Assembly: GCA_964527215.1 (NCBI GenBank)
Contig: CAZGNZ010000024.1
Coordinates: 1-60,581, forward strand
Reading direction: 5' to 3'
Source of the DNA: CAZGNZ01 sp964527215
GTDB taxonomy: Bacteria; Fidelibacterota; Marinisomatia; SCGC-AAA003-L08; JACNLC01
DNA: 60,581 nucleotides
Notes under the pieces: model-generated
Seen by the model: the letters and a program-made list of their open reading frames with translations, nothing else
Databases searched by the model: none
Told to the model about the DNA's origin: nothing
Position numbers and translations under genes: made by a program
Shown: piece by piece, positions 45,621 through 54,174 of the stretch
Numbering within the stretch: the first letter of the stretch is position 1
How the letters are laid out: each line of letters starts with the position of its first letter

Positions 45621-45842
45621 CCCACATGTTTCACGAGAATATCGATGCAAAAAATGGTTCGCATTTTCGGATGGTGATATATCCGGTCGAATCTGCACCG
45701 TCAGTCGGAAGACGGATTTTCAATTACGCTCGATATTTGTTCTCATTGTACTGTCCATAACAATGTCATTCAAATCTCTTCGCAAGCCTTGCATAATCAA
45801 CCAGCTCCACCATCTCATTCCAAACCTCATGAAATATCCGGG
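45621..45842. repeat. MITE-like repeat between korC and hdrA
   Basis: A 222-bp copy of the dispersed element. The right end CTCATGAAATATCCGGG is intact and the left end CCCACATGTTTCACGAG is diverged. It matches the reverse complement of 3179-3539 over its whole length except for a central gap of about 130 bases. It sits between the korC stop and the ribosome site of the double hdrA gene, so it may divide one gene series into two transcripts. Confidence 0.82.
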
Positions 45843-45877
45843 TTGGGAGATTTTTTCTCCTGTGATACCGCCGCTGT

Positions 45878-46459
45878 TCAGGTTGCGGCAGCAGTTTTTT
45901 TCCTGCGTTTTTGACTGGGTGCCTTTGCTAACTGGTCCAGCCCGTACTGATATCCTCTTTCAAATGCATTGATGTTAATATCTATAAAGCGTTCCGGTAC
46001 TGATTCCGGCAGGGCTTTTTTCACTGCTTCAGCTGAAACCAGCTTTGTTACGGCGGTAAAAAAACCCACCATCACCACATTGGCAAAGATCCGATTTCCC
46101 ATCTCCTCTGCGATTCGGGTTGAAGGTATGGAAAAAGCCTTTACATCCTTTCTGATTTTTTCCGGTTTGACCAGATCCGTATCTGTCAGAAGTATTCCGC
46201 CGGACACCAAGTCTTCTGAAAATTTCTCATATGCTTCCTGCGACATGGAGACGAGAATTTCCGGAGCAACAATGTACGGGTAAAGCACCGGTTCATCATC
46301 CACCACTACTTGTGCTGAACAGGCACCGCCGCGGGCTTCCGGTCCAAAGCTCTGCGTGAGGGTGGCATATTTGTTGTCATACAGGGATGCAGCCATTCCG
46401 ATAAGGGTACCGGATTTGATGATGCCCTGTCCGCCGAATCCTGAAAACCTGATATCCAT
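45878..46459 (-). CDS. korC: 2-oxoacid:ferredoxin oxidoreductase gamma subunit
   Basis: A 193-residue gamma-type subunit. The opening I-R-F-S-G-F-G-G-Q-G-I-I-K-S-G is the family signature, followed by the Q-S-F-G-P-E-A-R-G-G motif near 37 and N-x-x-x-x-G near 128. The last dozen residues are Lys/Ala-rich. It is the third Kor subunit in the order ferredoxin, alpha, beta, gamma. A 107-base gap separates it from korB and contains no gene. The complex oxidises a 2-oxoacid with CoA to the acyl-CoA, CO2 and reduced ferredoxin, or runs in reverse. Confidence 0.93.
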   Translation of the reverse strand: MDIRFSGFGGQGIIKSGTLIGMAASLYDNKYATLTQSFGPEARGGACSAQVVVDDEPVLYPYIVAPEILVSMSQEAYEKFSEDLVSGGILLTDTDLVKPEKIRKDVKAFSIPSTRIAEEMGNRIFANVVMVGFFTAVTKLVSAEAVKKALPESVPERFIDININAFERGYQYGLDQLAKAPSQKRRKKTAAAT

Positions 46460-46566
46460 CGTTACCTCTGAAAATGATTACCTTTAAACATTTATTCGAA
46501 ACACCCCGTTGTTTTTACAATGCCTTAGTCATGGGTGTCGGAGCTGATCTTTTCCTACGAGCCGGA

Positions 46567-47475
46567 TTACGCTGAAGGTCCCCGATACGGGACAAAATTT
46601 TCTCCCAGCTTGTTTCGAAGGAAGGAGTCCCTGTTCTCCAGAAATGTTGGTTTTTCCTTTTCAACAAATTTCCCGACCACAATTTTTTCCTGATAGGTAA
46701 TATCCACATCCCGACATTCTGCCCCGTGTTTAATCATCGCATTGTCATGATAAAATTTCATAAGATCAAGCCCGCTCCCCAGTCGGTTTCGACGGGCATA
46801 CAAAGTGGGACAGGGAGAAATCACTTCAATAAATGAAAATCCCGGCTTGCGGAGTGCTTCCGAGATGCTGTTTGCCAGCCGACGAACATGAAGTGCCGTC
46901 CACCGGGCGACATATACAGCGCCGCTGGATTCCGCCAGGAAGGGCAGATTGAATGGGAACTCATACGTCCCGTAAGGTGCCGTGGATGCATTGGCTTCGA
47001 TGGGTGTGGTCGGCCCGGCCTGTCCGCCCGTCATGGCATAATTGAAATTATTAATACAGATGATGGTGATATCCATATTGCGGCGGGCAGCATGAATAAA
47101 ATGATTGCCGCCGATGGCCGCAATATCCCCGTCCCCACTGATAATGGCCACCTTCAGTTCAGGATTCCCCAGCGCAAGACCGGTGGCGAATGGAATTGCC
47201 CGTCCGTGGGTAGAGTGAAACGAATCCAATCTGAGATAACCGGCGGCACGACCGGAACAGCCGATTCCGGAAACAACAGAAACCTTATCCCGATCCAGGC
47301 CTGATTTTTCCATGCCGGCCACAAAGGCAGTGATGACAGTGCCGATACCACAGGTTGAACACCAGATATGGGGCAGCCGTTCAGTCCTGAGAAATTCCTC
47401 CATTGGATGGGACAGTTGTTCTTCCGGTTCAGGGATATGCAATGTGTTGGACATCTTGGTGTTGTCTGTTTTCAT
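46567..47475 (-). CDS. korB: 2-oxoacid:ferredoxin oxidoreductase beta subunit (TPP-binding)
   Basis: A 302-residue thiamine diphosphate-binding subunit. W-C-S-T-C-G-I-G-T near residue 38 opens the domain. The TPP/Mg motif is G-D-G-D-I-A-A-I-G-G-N-H near 112, ending in I-N-N-F-N-Y-A-M-T-G-G-Q near 140. The 2-oxoglutarate-type beta subunit has this G-G-N-H and length. The ATG overlaps the korA stop by 4 bases. Compared with full PFOR, this is the short four-subunit type. Likely substrate is 2-oxoglutarate, but other 2-oxoacids cannot be excluded. Confidence 0.95.
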   Translation of the reverse strand: MKTDNTKMSNTLHIPEPEEQLSHPMEEFLRTERLPHIWCSTCGIGTVITAFVAGMEKSGLDRDKVSVVSGIGCSGRAAGYLRLDSFHSTHGRAIPFATGLALGNPELKVAIISGDGDIAAIGGNHFIHAARRNMDITIICINNFNYAMTGGQAGPTTPIEANASTAPYGTYEFPFNLPFLAESSGAVYVARWTALHVRRLANSISEALRKPGFSFIEVISPCPTLYARRNRLGSGLDLMKFYHDNAMIKHGAECRDVDITYQEKIVVGKFVEKEKPTFLENRDSFLRNKLGENFVPYRGPSA

Positions 47476-48632
47476 TTCAGGCCCTCCTCAATCGCATTTA
47501 ATATGTCGGATGGATTGTGTACCCAGCCGCCGGCATGGGGTACAAGGATGGTTTTCGCCTGTCCGCAGGCAGACCGCTCGACTTCCAGCACCACCTGTCC
47601 CAAATTGATTTCGGGAACGACAAAAGCTTTCACCCTGGAGGCCAGTTCTCGAATGCGCTGTTCCGGAAAAGGCCACACTGTAACCAGCCGTAAAGTCCCC
47701 ACTTTCATTCCGTTGATCCGGGCTTCCTGAACGGCTTTCAGAGCCACTCTTGAGGTGATTCCGTAACTGATCACGATGACATCTGCATTTTCAATCTGGT
47801 CTTCTTCAATAATACGGATATCCGGTTCGTTACGACGAATCTTGTCCACCAAATGTCTGATATTGGCGTCCTGCGCCTGGGAATTAATAACAGGGTATCC
47901 GTTTTCTGCATGTGTCAGACCAGTGACATGAATATAGTATCCATCTCCCGCCTTGACCATCGGCGCAACAGTGGCGGATCCGTTGAAACGGTACGGCTTG
48001 TACTGTTTTTTATCTCCTTTGTAATAGTTGCGTCCGATTATTTTGATCTTATCAGCTTCCGGAATGTCCACCTTTTCGGTCATGTGTCCAACGCATTCAT
48101 CCATCATGAACAGGACCGGAACCCGCCATTTCTCGGACAGGTTGAATGCCGTAATAACCAGATCAAAACATTCCTGCGGGGAATTGGGAGAAATCGCAAT
48201 GACTTCATAGTCTCCGTGAGAGCCCCAGCGGGCCTGCATCATATCTGCCTGTCCTGTAAGTGTGGGCAGACCGGTAGATGGTCCTCCCCTTTGCACGTTC
48301 ACCACCACGCAGGGGGTTTCCATCATGATACCCAGCCCCAGGTTTTCCATCATCAGTGAGAAGCCCGGTCCGGATGTCACCGTCATTGATTTTGACCCGC
48401 TCCAGGAACCGCCAACCACAGCGGCCATGGATGCCAGTTCATCCTCCATCTGAATAAACATTCCGCCGATTTTCGGAAACCTGGCGGCTATCCGTTCCGC
48501 TACCTCTGTGGACGGAGTGATGGGGTAACCGGCAAAAAACCGACAACCTGCAGCGATAGCACCCTCGGCACAGGCATGGTCACCGTCAATATAGTGGCTG
48601 CCGGTTGCAACTCCGATGGGATCTGCGTTCAT
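47472..48632 (-). CDS. korA: 2-oxoacid:ferredoxin oxidoreductase alpha subunit
   Basis: A 386-residue alpha subunit. F-A-G-Y-P-I-T-P-S-T-E-V-A-E near residue 34 is the CoA/pyruvate-loop signature of the family. It is followed by E-D-E-L-A-S-M-A-A-V-V-G-G-S-W-S-G near 63 and T-S-G-P-G-F-S-L-M-M-E near 85. The second domain (from about 260) has V-I-S-Y-G-I-T-S-R near 288 and the V-P-E-I-N-L-G-Q near 342. It overlaps both neighbours by four bases. Co-location with korD, korB and korC gives a complete KorDABC set. Confidence 0.95.
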   Translation of the reverse strand: MNADPIGVATGSHYIDGDHACAEGAIAAGCRFFAGYPITPSTEVAERIAARFPKIGGMFIQMEDELASMAAVVGGSWSGSKSMTVTSGPGFSLMMENLGLGIMMETPCVVVNVQRGGPSTGLPTLTGQADMMQARWGSHGDYEVIAISPNSPQECFDLVITAFNLSEKWRVPVLFMMDECVGHMTEKVDIPEADKIKIIGRNYYKGDKKQYKPYRFNGSATVAPMVKAGDGYYIHVTGLTHAENGYPVINSQAQDANIRHLVDKIRRNEPDIRIIEEDQIENADVIVISYGITSRVALKAVQEARINGMKVGTLRLVTVWPFPEQRIRELASRVKAFVVPEINLGQVVLEVERSACGQAKTILVPHAGGWVHNPSDILNAIEEGLK

Positions 48633-48934
48633 TTCGACTCCTTCTTAGAAAGTATTTCCTTCGCCTGGGGTGATCTGGGTTTTGATTCTATGCAGAAAAT
48701 GGCAAACTCGGGACAAATCATCTCACAAAGATTGCAGTTTACACAGGCTCCTTTTTCTGCAATAACGGGGTAATGATATCCTTTTCGATTGAAGTCAGTC
48801 GACATTTTAAGGACATCACGAGGGCAGTATTCTATACAGAAACTGCAGCCTTTACAGCGCTGGATAATGATTTTAGGTTCTCCCTGAGGTACTTTGACCT
48901 CATTCAAATCCAGCGGTACTCGCCAGTATTTCAT
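48629..48934 (-). CDS. korD: Ferredoxin subunit of 2-oxoacid oxidoreductase
   Basis: A 101-residue subunit with two 4Fe-4S motifs, C-K-G-C-S-F-C-I-E-Y-C-P near residue 28 and C-V-N-C-N-L-C-E-M-I-C-P near 63, the second followed by E-F-A-I-F. GAGG lies ten bases before its ATG. It is the first gene of the kor/hdr series. It passes electrons from the alpha-beta core to the free ferredoxin pool, the likely point of contact with the Hdr genes. Confidence 0.93.
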   Translation of the reverse strand: MKYWRVPLDLNEVKVPQGEPKIIIQRCKGCSFCIEYCPRDVLKMSTDFNRKGYHYPVIAEKGACVNCNLCEMICPEFAIFCIESKPRSPQAKEILSKKESK

Positions 48935-49400
48935 TGATAACCTCGTCTTTTAAAACAGGAGAATTGACCGGAATGAGCAGAACGCTCCGGTTGGTAGGGG
49001 CAGGAATGAAAATACAAAAGGATCACGTCAGAGAATAAAATTGAGTTGCCGCCAGAATGGAACCTTTGGGCGGTATTTATAAAATCGTGAGTCAGCAGTG
49101 AATGGTCTCTAAGTACAGGAAAGAATCCCAACTGGGAATTGCAGCCAAAATTTACAAAACAGAATGGACGTTTGTAAATATTTTTATTCTGAATTGATAT
49201 TAAAATCGCATTTCACCCAGTTTTAACTGGACTATAAGTATCGCATTATCAATCATTTCAAAAACATTTTATATACTGTTTATATATATTTTGCTATAGG
49301 GTTGAAGCGCATAAAATGCCATTGAGTGTCATGATGACTGCAGAATCGTGAGTTACAGGTACACTCATTTTCAGGGAGTTAGCAGAGAATAATCAGAATG
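48935..49400. promoter_or_regulatory. Upstream region of the kor operon with operator-like dyad
   Basis: This gene-free region of about 465 bases precedes korD. The dyad CCAGTT-TT-AACTGG at 49218-49231 is a candidate operator. AT-rich text with TATATA lies near 49270-49290. No single promoter hexamer pair stands out. Confidence 0.45.
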
Positions 49401-49439
49401 CTGAAGAAGGGAGTAATAAAAATTCCGTCCGGATTCAGG

Positions 49440-49760
49440 TGCCGAATGCATAGTATTTGGTGAGGGAATTTTCTCAGAACAATAAAATTAGCTCCCAGCC
49501 CGGCAGTTGTGGGGTAGGGATTGCTGCATCCTGAATCCCTGCCATATGTCATTTCCCCGGAGGAGGGTGGGGGTTTGGGATGGATGATCTCGAGAGATTT
49601 TTTTATTCGGTGGTTCCACGAACCGTTTGGTGAAATCAAATCCGCAGCCCTGAAGGGGCTAAATACATCAGCCCGGGGCATCGCCCCGGGAACCGGATAG
49701 AATGATGGCAGAACCCTGAAGGGGTGCAACGAATAGAAATAGGTTGAGTGGTTGAGTAGT
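49440..49760. repeat. Composite intergenic repeat, inverted copy
   Basis: Relative to 15296-15650 this copy is in reverse orientation. Shared blocks are GGAGGAGGGTGGGGGTTTGG, CAGCCCTGAAGGGGCT, CCCGGGGCATCGCCCCGGG and ACCCTGAAGGGGTGCAACG. The next 40 bases have short repeated words (GTTGAGTGGTTGAGTAGTG, AAATGGTGAAATAGTG). Confidence 0.8.
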
Positions 49761-49840
49761 GAAATGGTGAAATAGTGATATGGTTCATATAGGCTTTCTG
49801 ACATACCGCTGTTTAATGGAACGGAAAATCGTCATTTGGC

Positions 49841-49877
49841 AGTGATCAGTGATCAGTGGTCAGTGGTCAGTCGTCAG
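49841..49877. repeat. Short tandem repeat of a 7-bp word
   Basis: Five or more copies of a heptamer of the form RTCAGTG/GTCAGTS (CAGTGATCAGTGATCAGTGG followed by TCAGTGGTCAGTCGTCAG). It lies between the inverted repeat copy and the 679-bp tandem units. Confidence 0.7.
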
Positions 49878-49932
49878 CAAGGAATACAGTCCCTGATGCC
49901 TATTTACCAATATTCTATTACCCATTTACCAA

Positions 49933-50611
49933 CGATTGCCGTCCGGATTGCGGTTCAGGATGCATAGTAATAATACAGATGAGTGCTCGAACAGATTGAA
50001 TAACCTCAGGTGAATGGTGGCCTTGAGACTTGGGATTGCTGCATCCTGAATCCCCTGCCACATGTCATTTCCCCGGAGGAGGGTGGGGGTTTGGGATGGA
50101 TGATCTGGGGGCTTGGTGAAATGGTATAATGGTGTAATGGCTAATTGGTTGAGTGCGGATTCTCTGTCAGGGAAAAGTTGGGTGGTCAGTGGTTGTTTAT
50201 CAGCACAACCTCTGAGGAGTATCGGTATTATCGCGCATTCAGTACAATTTCAGTCAGTCTGAGCGGAGAGCAGACTGTCGAGATTGGATGTTTCATGGTG
50301 CGGATGAGATGTTATTGTCTGAGTCCCGTCTGATTTTCGACGGGACGAGTCTATCTCATTCAATGAAATATCCAATCGAGATGAAATTGGTCTGCAGCGC
50401 ATGTTCTTTTGGTTCTTTTCTTCGAAGAAAAGAACATTTCATTTCAGTTAATTACCCTACAAGTACGTTTAGGGTTTGGCAGAAAGGTATTGGTTGATTG
50501 GTTGCGCCAGGTTACCTGCAAGGTGTTGTTGAGTAGGTTAATAGTGTAATGGTGAATTGGGGTAACAGCAGGGTCACAGACGTACTTCAAATTTCAGGTT
50601 TCTATTCCCGC
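49933..50611. repeat. 679-bp tandem repeat, unit 1
   Basis: This is the first of two adjacent 679-bp units. It starts CGATTGCCGTCCGGATTGCG and holds a stem-loop GTCCCGTC...GACGGGAC near 50323-50346, the 24-bp GTTCTTTTCTTCGAAG-type palindrome at 50412-50435, and frames of 62 and 69 codons that also appear in unit 2. No gene is recognised. Confidence 0.93.
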
Positions 50612-51290
50612 CGATTGCCGTCCGGATTGCGGTTCAGGATGCATAGTAATAATACAGATGAGTGCTCGAACAGATTGAATAACCTCAGGTGAATGGTGGC
50701 CTTGAGACTTGGGATTGCTGCATCCTGAATCCCCTGCCACATGTCATTTCCCCGGAGGAGGGTGGGGGTTTGGGATGGATGATCTGGGGGCTTGGTGAAA
50801 TGGTATAATGGTGTAATGGCTAATTGGTTGAGTGCGGATTCTCTGTCAGGGAAAAGTTGGGTGGTCAGTGGTTGTTTATCAGCACAACCTCTGAGGAGTA
50901 TCGGTATTATCGCGCATTCAGTACAATTTCAGTCAGTCTGAGCGGAGAGCAGACTGTCGAGATTGGATGTTTCATGGTGCGGATGAGATGTTATTGTCTG
51001 AGTCCCGTCTGATTTTCGACGGGACGAGTCTATCTCATTCAGTGAAAAATTCAATCGAGATGAAATTGGTCTGCAGCGCATGTTCTTTTGGTTCTTTTCT
51101 TCGAAGAAAAGAACATTTCATTTCAGTTAATTACCCTACAAGTACGTTTAGGGTTTGGCAGAAAGGTATTGGTTGATTGGTTGCGCCAGGTTACCTGCAA
51201 GGTGTTGTTGAGTAGGTTAATAGTGTAATGGTGAATTGGGGTAACAGCAGGGTCACAGACGTACTTCAAATTTCAGGTTTCTATTCCCGC
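50612..51290. repeat. 679-bp tandem repeat, unit 2
   Basis: This second unit is almost identical to unit 1. The visible differences cluster in one spot (ATGAAATATCCAATC in unit 1, GTGAAAAATTCAATC in unit 2). The near identity implies recent duplication or gene conversion. Confidence 0.93.
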
Positions 51291-51625
51291 CGATTGCCGT
51301 CCGGATTGCGGTTCAGGATGCATAGTAATAATACAGATGAGTGCTCGAACAGATTGAATAACCTCAGGTGAATGGTGGCCTTGAGACTTGGGATTGCTGC
51401 ATCCTGAATCCCCTGCCATATGTCATTTCCCCGGAGGAGGGTGGGGGTTTGGGATGGATGAGCTCGAGAGAAATTTTTAATCGGTGGTTCCACGAACCGT
51501 TTGTTGAAATCAAATCCGCAGCCCTGAAAGGGCTGAATATGTCAGCCCGGGGCATCGCCCCGGGAACCAGATAGAATGATGGCAGAATCCTGAAGGGGTG
51601 CAACGGATAGAAATAGGTTAAGTCG
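51291..51625. repeat. Partial third tandem unit joined to composite repeat end
   Basis: The first about 170 bases repeat the opening of the 679-bp unit; from about 51462 the text changes to the end of the composite repeat (GGTGGTTCCACGAACCGTTT, CAGCCCTGAAAGGGCTGAA, CCCGGGGCATCGCCCCGGG), matching 49600-49740. So the tandem array is nested inside one composite repeat. Confidence 0.85.
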
Positions 51626-51695
51626 TTAAGTCGGGTATCCCAGACAGGGTGCAGTTACGGAAACATGTCTGAAATCATTATACAGCTGTCGGAAT

Positions 51696-51722
51696 AAAAA
51701 AAAAGGGGGACCGAAGTCCCCC
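51696..51722 (-). terminator. Rho-independent terminator of the glutamate dehydrogenase gene
   Basis: On the minus strand, stem GGGGGACTTCGGTCCCCC with a TTCG-type loop is followed by nine T residues. It is 29 bases after the stop codon of the gene. Confidence 0.93.
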
Positions 51723-51750
51723 AGGCACAAGAATATATGAACGTTCTATA

Positions 51751-53088
51751 TTATACCGCACCCTGGTCGAGCATGGAATCTGCAACTTTGATGAATCCGG
51801 CGATGTTAGCGCCTTTCACGTAGTTGATGAAATCTCCTTCAGTACCGTATTTCACGCATGCTTCATGGATATCTTTCATGATCTGATGCAGTTTCTGATC
51901 CACTTCTTCGCGGGTCCAGGACAGACGCATACTGTTCTGGCTCATTTCCAGACCTGAGACAGCCACGCCGCCTGCATTGGCAGCTTTCCCCAAACCATAG
52001 AGAATTTTGTTGTTCAGATACACTTCAATTGCATCAGGTTCGGACGGCATGTTTGCCCCTTCTGAAACACAGAAACAGCCGTTGGCGATGAGGGTTTCAG
52101 CTTCTGCCTTTGTCACTTCGTTCTGTGTAGCACAAGGAAGTGCGACATCGCATTTGGCAGTCCAGGGACGTTTGCCTTCCCAATATTCACAACCGTATTT
52201 TTCTGCATATTCTTTAATTCGACCGCGTTTTACATTCTTCAGTTCCATGACGTAAGCCAGCTTTTCTTCATCGATGCCGTTCGGATCATAGATAGTACCG
52301 GATGAGTCAGACAGGGTCACTACTTTGCCGCCGAGGTGATTGACTTTTTCCGTGGCATACTGAGCAACGTTTCCGGATCCAGACACAGTAACAACCTTGC
52401 CCTTGATGGAGTCACCGCGTGTATTCAGCATTTCTTCTGCAAAGTAAACGGTGCCGTATCCAGTGGCTTCAGGACGAATCAGGCTGCCGCCCCAGTTGCG
52501 GGCTTTACCAGTCAGCACACCGGTAAATTCATTGCGCAGACGTTTATACTGTCCGAACAGAAAGCCAATTTCCCGACCGCCGACGCCAATGTCACCAGCA
52601 GGAACGTCAGTATTTGCACCAATGTGGCGGAATAATTCAGACATGAATGACTGGCAGAAGCTCATGACTTCATTGTCTGATTTGCCTTTGGGATCAAAAT
52701 CAGTGCCGCCTTTTCCACCGCCCATTGGCAGGGTGGTCAGACTGTTTTTAAATACCTGCTCGAATCCCAGAAATTTGAGGATACCCTGATTTACACTGGG
52801 GTGAAAGCGCAGGCCGCCCTTGTAGGGCCCAATGGCTGAATTGAACTCAACGCGATAGCCGCGATTCACCTGTATCTCACCGCGATCATTGCGCCATGGG
52901 ATTCTAAAGGTGATCACACGCTCAGGCTCAACAATGCGTTCTAAAATATTCGCATGCATATAGTGGGGATTTTCCTGAAGGTAGTCCCACAGTGATTCTA
53001 CCACCTCGCGAACAGCCTGGTGAAATTCATTTTCCGAAGGATTCTTGGCAACTACATAGGCCATGAAATCATCAACAGATTTATACAT
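51751..53088 (-). CDS. gdhA: Glutamate dehydrogenase (hexameric, NADP-type)
   Basis: A 445-residue enzyme interconverting glutamate and 2-oxoglutarate plus ammonia. The substrate half has G-P-Y-K-G-G-L-R-F-H-P near residue 92, with the catalytic lysine in P-M-G-G-G-K-G-G near 125. The nucleotide half has V-S-G-S-G-N-V-A near 235. Length and motifs match the small bacterial GDH group, usually NADP-specific. It stands alone with its own terminator, separate from the glutamine synthetase at 4220..5233. Together the two genes give low- and high-affinity ammonia assimilation and supply 2-oxoglutarate for the Kor enzyme. Confidence 0.97.
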   Translation of the reverse strand: MYKSVDDFMAYVVAKNPSENEFHQAVREVVESLWDYLQENPHYMHANILERIVEPERVITFRIPWRNDRGEIQVNRGYRVEFNSAIGPYKGGLRFHPSVNQGILKFLGFEQVFKNSLTTLPMGGGKGGTDFDPKGKSDNEVMSFCQSFMSELFRHIGANTDVPAGDIGVGGREIGFLFGQYKRLRNEFTGVLTGKARNWGGSLIRPEATGYGTVYFAEEMLNTRGDSIKGKVVTVSGSGNVAQYATEKVNHLGGKVVTLSDSSGTIYDPNGIDEEKLAYVMELKNVKRGRIKEYAEKYGCEYWEGKRPWTAKCDVALPCATQNEVTKAEAETLIANGCFCVSEGANMPSEPDAIEVYLNNKILYGLGKAANAGGVAVSGLEMSQNSMRLSWTREEVDQKLHQIMKDIHEACVKYGTEGDFINYVKGANIAGFIKVADSMLDQGAV

Positions 53089-53493
53089 CTAGTCTTCTCC
53101 TTAAAATCAAAAAAGAAATTTCTCTGCCGGTTTGCCTTACCAAGTCTGATAATCTGTCAACACGCAATCTCGACCAGAGGTGCTTTAATCAGACTGTGAC
53201 CTCCGAAAACAAACCGCAATGTTACCCTAGGAACACCAAATCCGCTGTTAAGCGGACCGTAAAAGTTAAGTATAAATAGAGACACAGGGGTCCAGTTTAT
53301 TTAACTCTTAATGAATGTTTTTTAATGCTGCTTTCATTTGCCATGTCCGACCGGCATTACCAGCGAGAAATATTTACCAGCGCTGATGTTTTGCATGAAA
53401 ATCACGATCCGATTATCCGTGTTTACCTTGAAACGGGAACTGCAGAAGATGATCATTCATTTCCCGCAATGCTGAACTTCCCGGCGGCGGCAG
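53089..53493. other. Intergenic region upstream of gdhA and tetR
   Basis: The region contains a small hairpin TCCGCT-GTTA-AGCGGA near 53242-53257 and AT-rich text afterwards. A 59-codon frame at 53325-53504 has no visible ribosome site and runs into the operator palindrome, so I do not call it. Promoters for gdhA and tetR must lie here. Confidence 0.4.
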
Positions 53494-53547
53494 CAATTAT
53501 TTGACCATCTGGTCAAATAATTGTTGTTTTATTAACCGATTGGTCAA
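53494..53547 (+). promoter_or_regulatory. TetR operator palindromes
   Basis: A dyad with perfect 14-bp arms around a two-base centre spans 53494-53523, core TTGACCATCTGGTCAA. A second, weaker site TTAACCGATTGGTCAA follows at 53532-53547. They end 12 bases before the GTG start of the tetR-type gene, the usual position for an autoregulated operator. Confidence 0.8.
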
Positions 53548-53559
53548 TAATATTCTGCC

Positions 53560-54174
53560 GTGGCCAGACCCAAAAAAACAGATCGCATCTATAATGAAGA
53601 ACTAAGGGACAGAATCCTGAATGAATCTGAACGGCTTTTCGCACGCCAAGGGTTCGGCTCCACCACCACACGAGCCATTGCTGAAGCAGCAGGTGTGAAT
53701 AAAAATCTGATTTTCTATTACTTTCAAAACAAAGCCGGTTTGTATCAGGAAGTTATCCTGCGAAACATTCAGCCGGTGTATTCAAACCTGAACGAATTGC
53801 TGAAACAAAACCTGGAACCGGAAGAACTGCTGGAAAAAGTAATCGAATCGTATTACATCATTTTTCGCCGGAAATCACAAATCATCCCACCGCTTATGCT
53901 TAGAGAACTGGCAGATGGTGCACCGCGATTCCTGGAATTCATTGAACCAAGGATAAAGCAGCTGTTTCCGATATTGATGCAAAGACTGGATACCAGCAAA
54001 CTGAACTATCTCAATCCCCTCACTTTCCTGAGCATCATCGCCGTTGTGGTTTACTCATTTTCAACCATGCCGATTCAGAATGCCATTCTGGATGCTACCG
54101 GTGAAACAAATCCGGATGATGCAGCAAGACTTGACTACATTAAAACCATACTAAAACACGGAATTCTAAAATGA
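53560..54174 (+). CDS. TetR-family transcriptional regulator
   Basis: A 204-residue repressor from a GTG start. The N-terminal helix-turn-helix (about 15-60) has I-L-N-E-S-E-R-L-F-A-R-Q-G-F-G-S-T-T-T-R-A-I-A-E-A-A-G-V and K-N-L-I-F-Y-Y-F-x-N-K. The C-terminal ligand domain has a helix-rich pattern of the TetR_C type. Two dyads precede the gene, and the next gene overlaps its stop by four bases, so it probably represses itself and the RND exporter. The inducing ligand is unknown, likely a hydrophobic compound. Confidence 0.93.
   Translation: MARPKKTDRIYNEELRDRILNESERLFARQGFGSTTTRAIAEAAGVNKNLIFYYFQNKAGLYQEVILRNIQPVYSNLNELLKQNLEPEELLEKVIESYYIIFRRKSQIIPPLMLRELADGAPRFLEFIEPRIKQLFPILMQRLDTSKLNYLNPLTFLSIIAVVVYSFSTMPIQNAILDATGETNPDDAARLDYIKTILKHGILK

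Noticed and set aside
45291..45698. 135-codon minus-strand frame across the hdrA start
   Set aside because: Wrong frame relative to the FAD loop; the peptide is Arg/Ser-rich nonsense, whereas the TTG-initiated frame gives V-L-V-I-G-G-G-I-A-G.
50145..51176. Identical 62- and 69-codon frames repeated 679 bases apart
   Set aside because: They repeat because the DNA unit repeats. Nothing in the peptides looks like a protein domain.
49933..51290. Tandem 679-bp units as a CRISPR-like or retron locus
   Set aside because: The units are too long and near-identical throughout, with no reverse transcriptase or cas-like gene nearby.
53325..53504. A 59-codon plus-strand frame upstream of tetR
   Set aside because: No ribosome site, no domains, and its end runs into the operator palindrome.
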